Of a stretch of DNA of 5,932 nucleotides, positions 5,121 to 5,932 are shown piece by piece. Below the pieces are notes generated by a model. It was not told the origin of the DNA and ran no database searches. It saw only the letters and a program-made list of their open reading frames with translations. Positions within the stretch are counted from its first letter, which is position 1. Every line of letters begins with the position of its first letter. The position numbers and the translations under genes were made by a program. Source of the stretch: an uncultured Pseudomonadota bacterium (GTDB lineage Bacteria > Myxococcota > UBA796); contig CAJWHX010000232.1 in NCBI GenBank assembly GCA_913040875.1, positions 1 to 5,932 of the forward strand, in the 5' to 3' direction.

Positions 5121-5932
5121 TATTCGTATTCCTCCAATAAGGCACCTGCTTCGACTGGGTCAAATCCTTCCGGCCATTGAGTAGTACTATCATACAAAGC
5201 GTCTGTTAAGTCTGTTCCGGTTAAGTTTGCACCTGTTAGATTCGCTCCACATAGATTCGCTTCACTCAGGTCGGCATGATACAGACAGGCTTCACTTAAG
5301 TTTGCATCACACAAGAATGCTCCTTTCAGATATGCTTTGCCTAGGTCTGCATCATTCAGTATCGCGTCACAAAGATCATCGCCCCCTAGATCTGCTCTAT
5401 ATAGACAAGCTCCACTCAATTTGGATTTTGGTCCAATTGCTCCCAAGTTGGTATAATCAAACCCTTCAGGCCATTGCGTTTCATCATTATAGAACGCACC
5501 GTTGAGATTGGCTCTAGTGAGATTAACCTTACTCAAGTTTGTCGCTCTCAAGTTTGCTTTATTCAGATTGGAATCATTCAAGTTAACTTCGTCCAAGATA
5601 GCATCCATCATCTGTGCACCTTCTAGATTTACTCCACTGAGGTTGGCACTACTCAAGTTAGTGCTATACAACCAGGTACCACTTAGATCCGCTCCACTCA
5701 AGTTCATACCACTCAAGTTCATACCACTCAAAATGGTATCAATCAAGTTCGCCTTTGGACCGATTGCCCCTAAGTTGGTATAATCGAATCCTTCAGGCCA
5801 TTGCGTTTCATCATCATAGAGTGCCCTATGGAAGGTCACATCACTCAAGTTGACCTCTCTCAGATCCACTCCGCATATGTTGGCACCACTTAGATCCGCT
5901 CCACTGAGGTCTACACCACTCAGATTAACCTT
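5120..5932 (-). CDS. Modular pentapeptide-repeat protein, C-terminal part (gene runs off the right edge)
   Basis: The frame is open to the window edge, so the 5' end is missing; 270 residues are visible. Nearly all of it is A(D/N)LXX-type repeats (for example LSGADLSGTWLYSTNLSSANL), predicting a right-handed beta-helix. The repeats are interrupted by a spacer of the form ALYDDETQWPEGFD, occurring three times. Its TQWPEGFD cores start at visible residues 43, 152 and 251. The first two copies continue YTNLGAIGPK and are 109 residues apart; the last ends the protein as PVEAGALLEEYE. A GTG at 5867-5869 could be taken as a start, but pentapeptides continue in frame upstream of it through codon 5930-5932, so the real start lies beyond the window. 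As I recall, YxxxTxWPEGFD-like spacers also occur in cyanobacterial pentapeptide-repeat proteins. Biochemical function is unknown. It lies upstream of, and in the same direction as, the tuf-like gene. Confidence 0.95.
   Translation of the reverse strand, partial: KVNLSGVDLSGADLSGANICGVDLREVNLSDVTFHRALYDDETQWPEGFDYTNLGAIGPKANLIDTILSGMNLSGMNLSGADLSGTWLYSTNLSSANLSGVNLEGAQMMDAILDEVNLNDSNLNKANLRATNLSKVNLTRANLNGAFYNDETQWPEGFDYTNLGAIGPKSKLSGACLYRADLGGDDLCDAILNDADLGKAYLKGAFLCDANLSEACLYHADLSEANLCGANLTGANLTGTDLTDALYDSTTQWPEGFDPVEAGALLEEYE
5427..5497. repeat. Direct repeat, copy 1 (codes for the WPEGFD spacer)
   Basis: This 71-base stretch matches 5754-5824 at 62 of 71 positions by my hand alignment, including an identical run over GGCCATTGCGTTTCATCAT. 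It lies in the right pentapeptide-repeat gene and codes for AFYNDETQWPEGFDYTNLG and the following IGPK. Most of the differences are synonymous. The offset of 327 bases is 109 codons, so it marks an in-frame internal module duplication. Confidence 0.85.
5754..5824. repeat. Direct repeat, copy 2 (codes for the WPEGFD spacer)
   Basis: This is the second copy of the 71-base direct repeat at 5427-5497 and codes for ALYDDETQWPEGFDYTNLG and the following IGPK. Nucleotide similarity is concentrated in the spacer; the pentapeptide stretches between the copies are more diverged in sequence while keeping their register. Confidence 0.85.

Noticed and set aside
5227..5783. Plus-strand open frames antisense to the right pentapeptide-repeat gene (His/Leu-rich products)
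   Set aside because: The periodic composition is the direct complement of the repeat codons; the minus-strand reading has the true pentapeptide pattern.
5427..5824. Regularly spaced similar segments considered as a CRISPR-like or intergenic repeat array
   Set aside because: The similarity follows the codon frame and codes for repeated peptide modules, with no constant-length unique spacers.

Overview
The window (5932 bases) holds an unusual, apparently complete elongation factor Tu (EF-Tu) paralogue, a rightward cluster of three lipoprotein genes, and parts of two leftward pentapeptide-repeat protein genes, one at each edge. The organism looks like a Gram-negative bacterium of the Myxococcota or former Deltaproteobacteria. 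Two things suggest this. The lipoproteins have Cys-containing lipoboxes and Asp/Thr/Ser-rich tethers. The EF-Tu has a stretch ([11 protein letters not shown]...LMDTVD.YI...FLMPVED) that resembles what I recall of myxobacterial EF-Tu. This placement is an inference and no rRNA or other marker is present.

Layout. At the left edge (1-334, minus) is the 5' part of a pentapeptide-repeat gene that leaves the window; it seems to start at TTG. A doubtful 42-codon ORF sits just upstream of it (346-474, minus). The lipoprotein cluster runs on the plus strand: a Cys-rich 106-residue lipoprotein (582-902), a 677-residue lipoprotein with an aromatic-rich, probably helical catalytic-type body (957-2990), and a 227-residue beta-rich lipoprotein (2987-3670) whose start overlaps the previous stop as ATGA. 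A possible 38-codon ORF follows with another ATGA overlap (3667-3783). The tuf-like gene (3817-5019, minus) faces this cluster head-on. Upstream of it, and in the same direction, is the 3' part of a large pentapeptide-repeat gene (5120 to beyond 5932) built from a roughly 109-residue module.

How the genes may relate. The three lipoproteins are tightly spaced, share an ultrashort uncharged signal peptide, and share a Lys-Asp-Ser/Thr tether after the lipid-bearing Cys. They probably act together at the cell envelope, perhaps on a polysaccharide. The EF-Tu paralogue stands away from the usual fusA/rps or tRNA context and has lost residues that are almost invariant in translational GTPases: the P-loop Asp and the Pro-Gly of the DCPGH switch II motif. 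Its synteny with two pentapeptide-repeat genes is the most intriguing feature of the window. No function for the combination can be established from this sequence alone.
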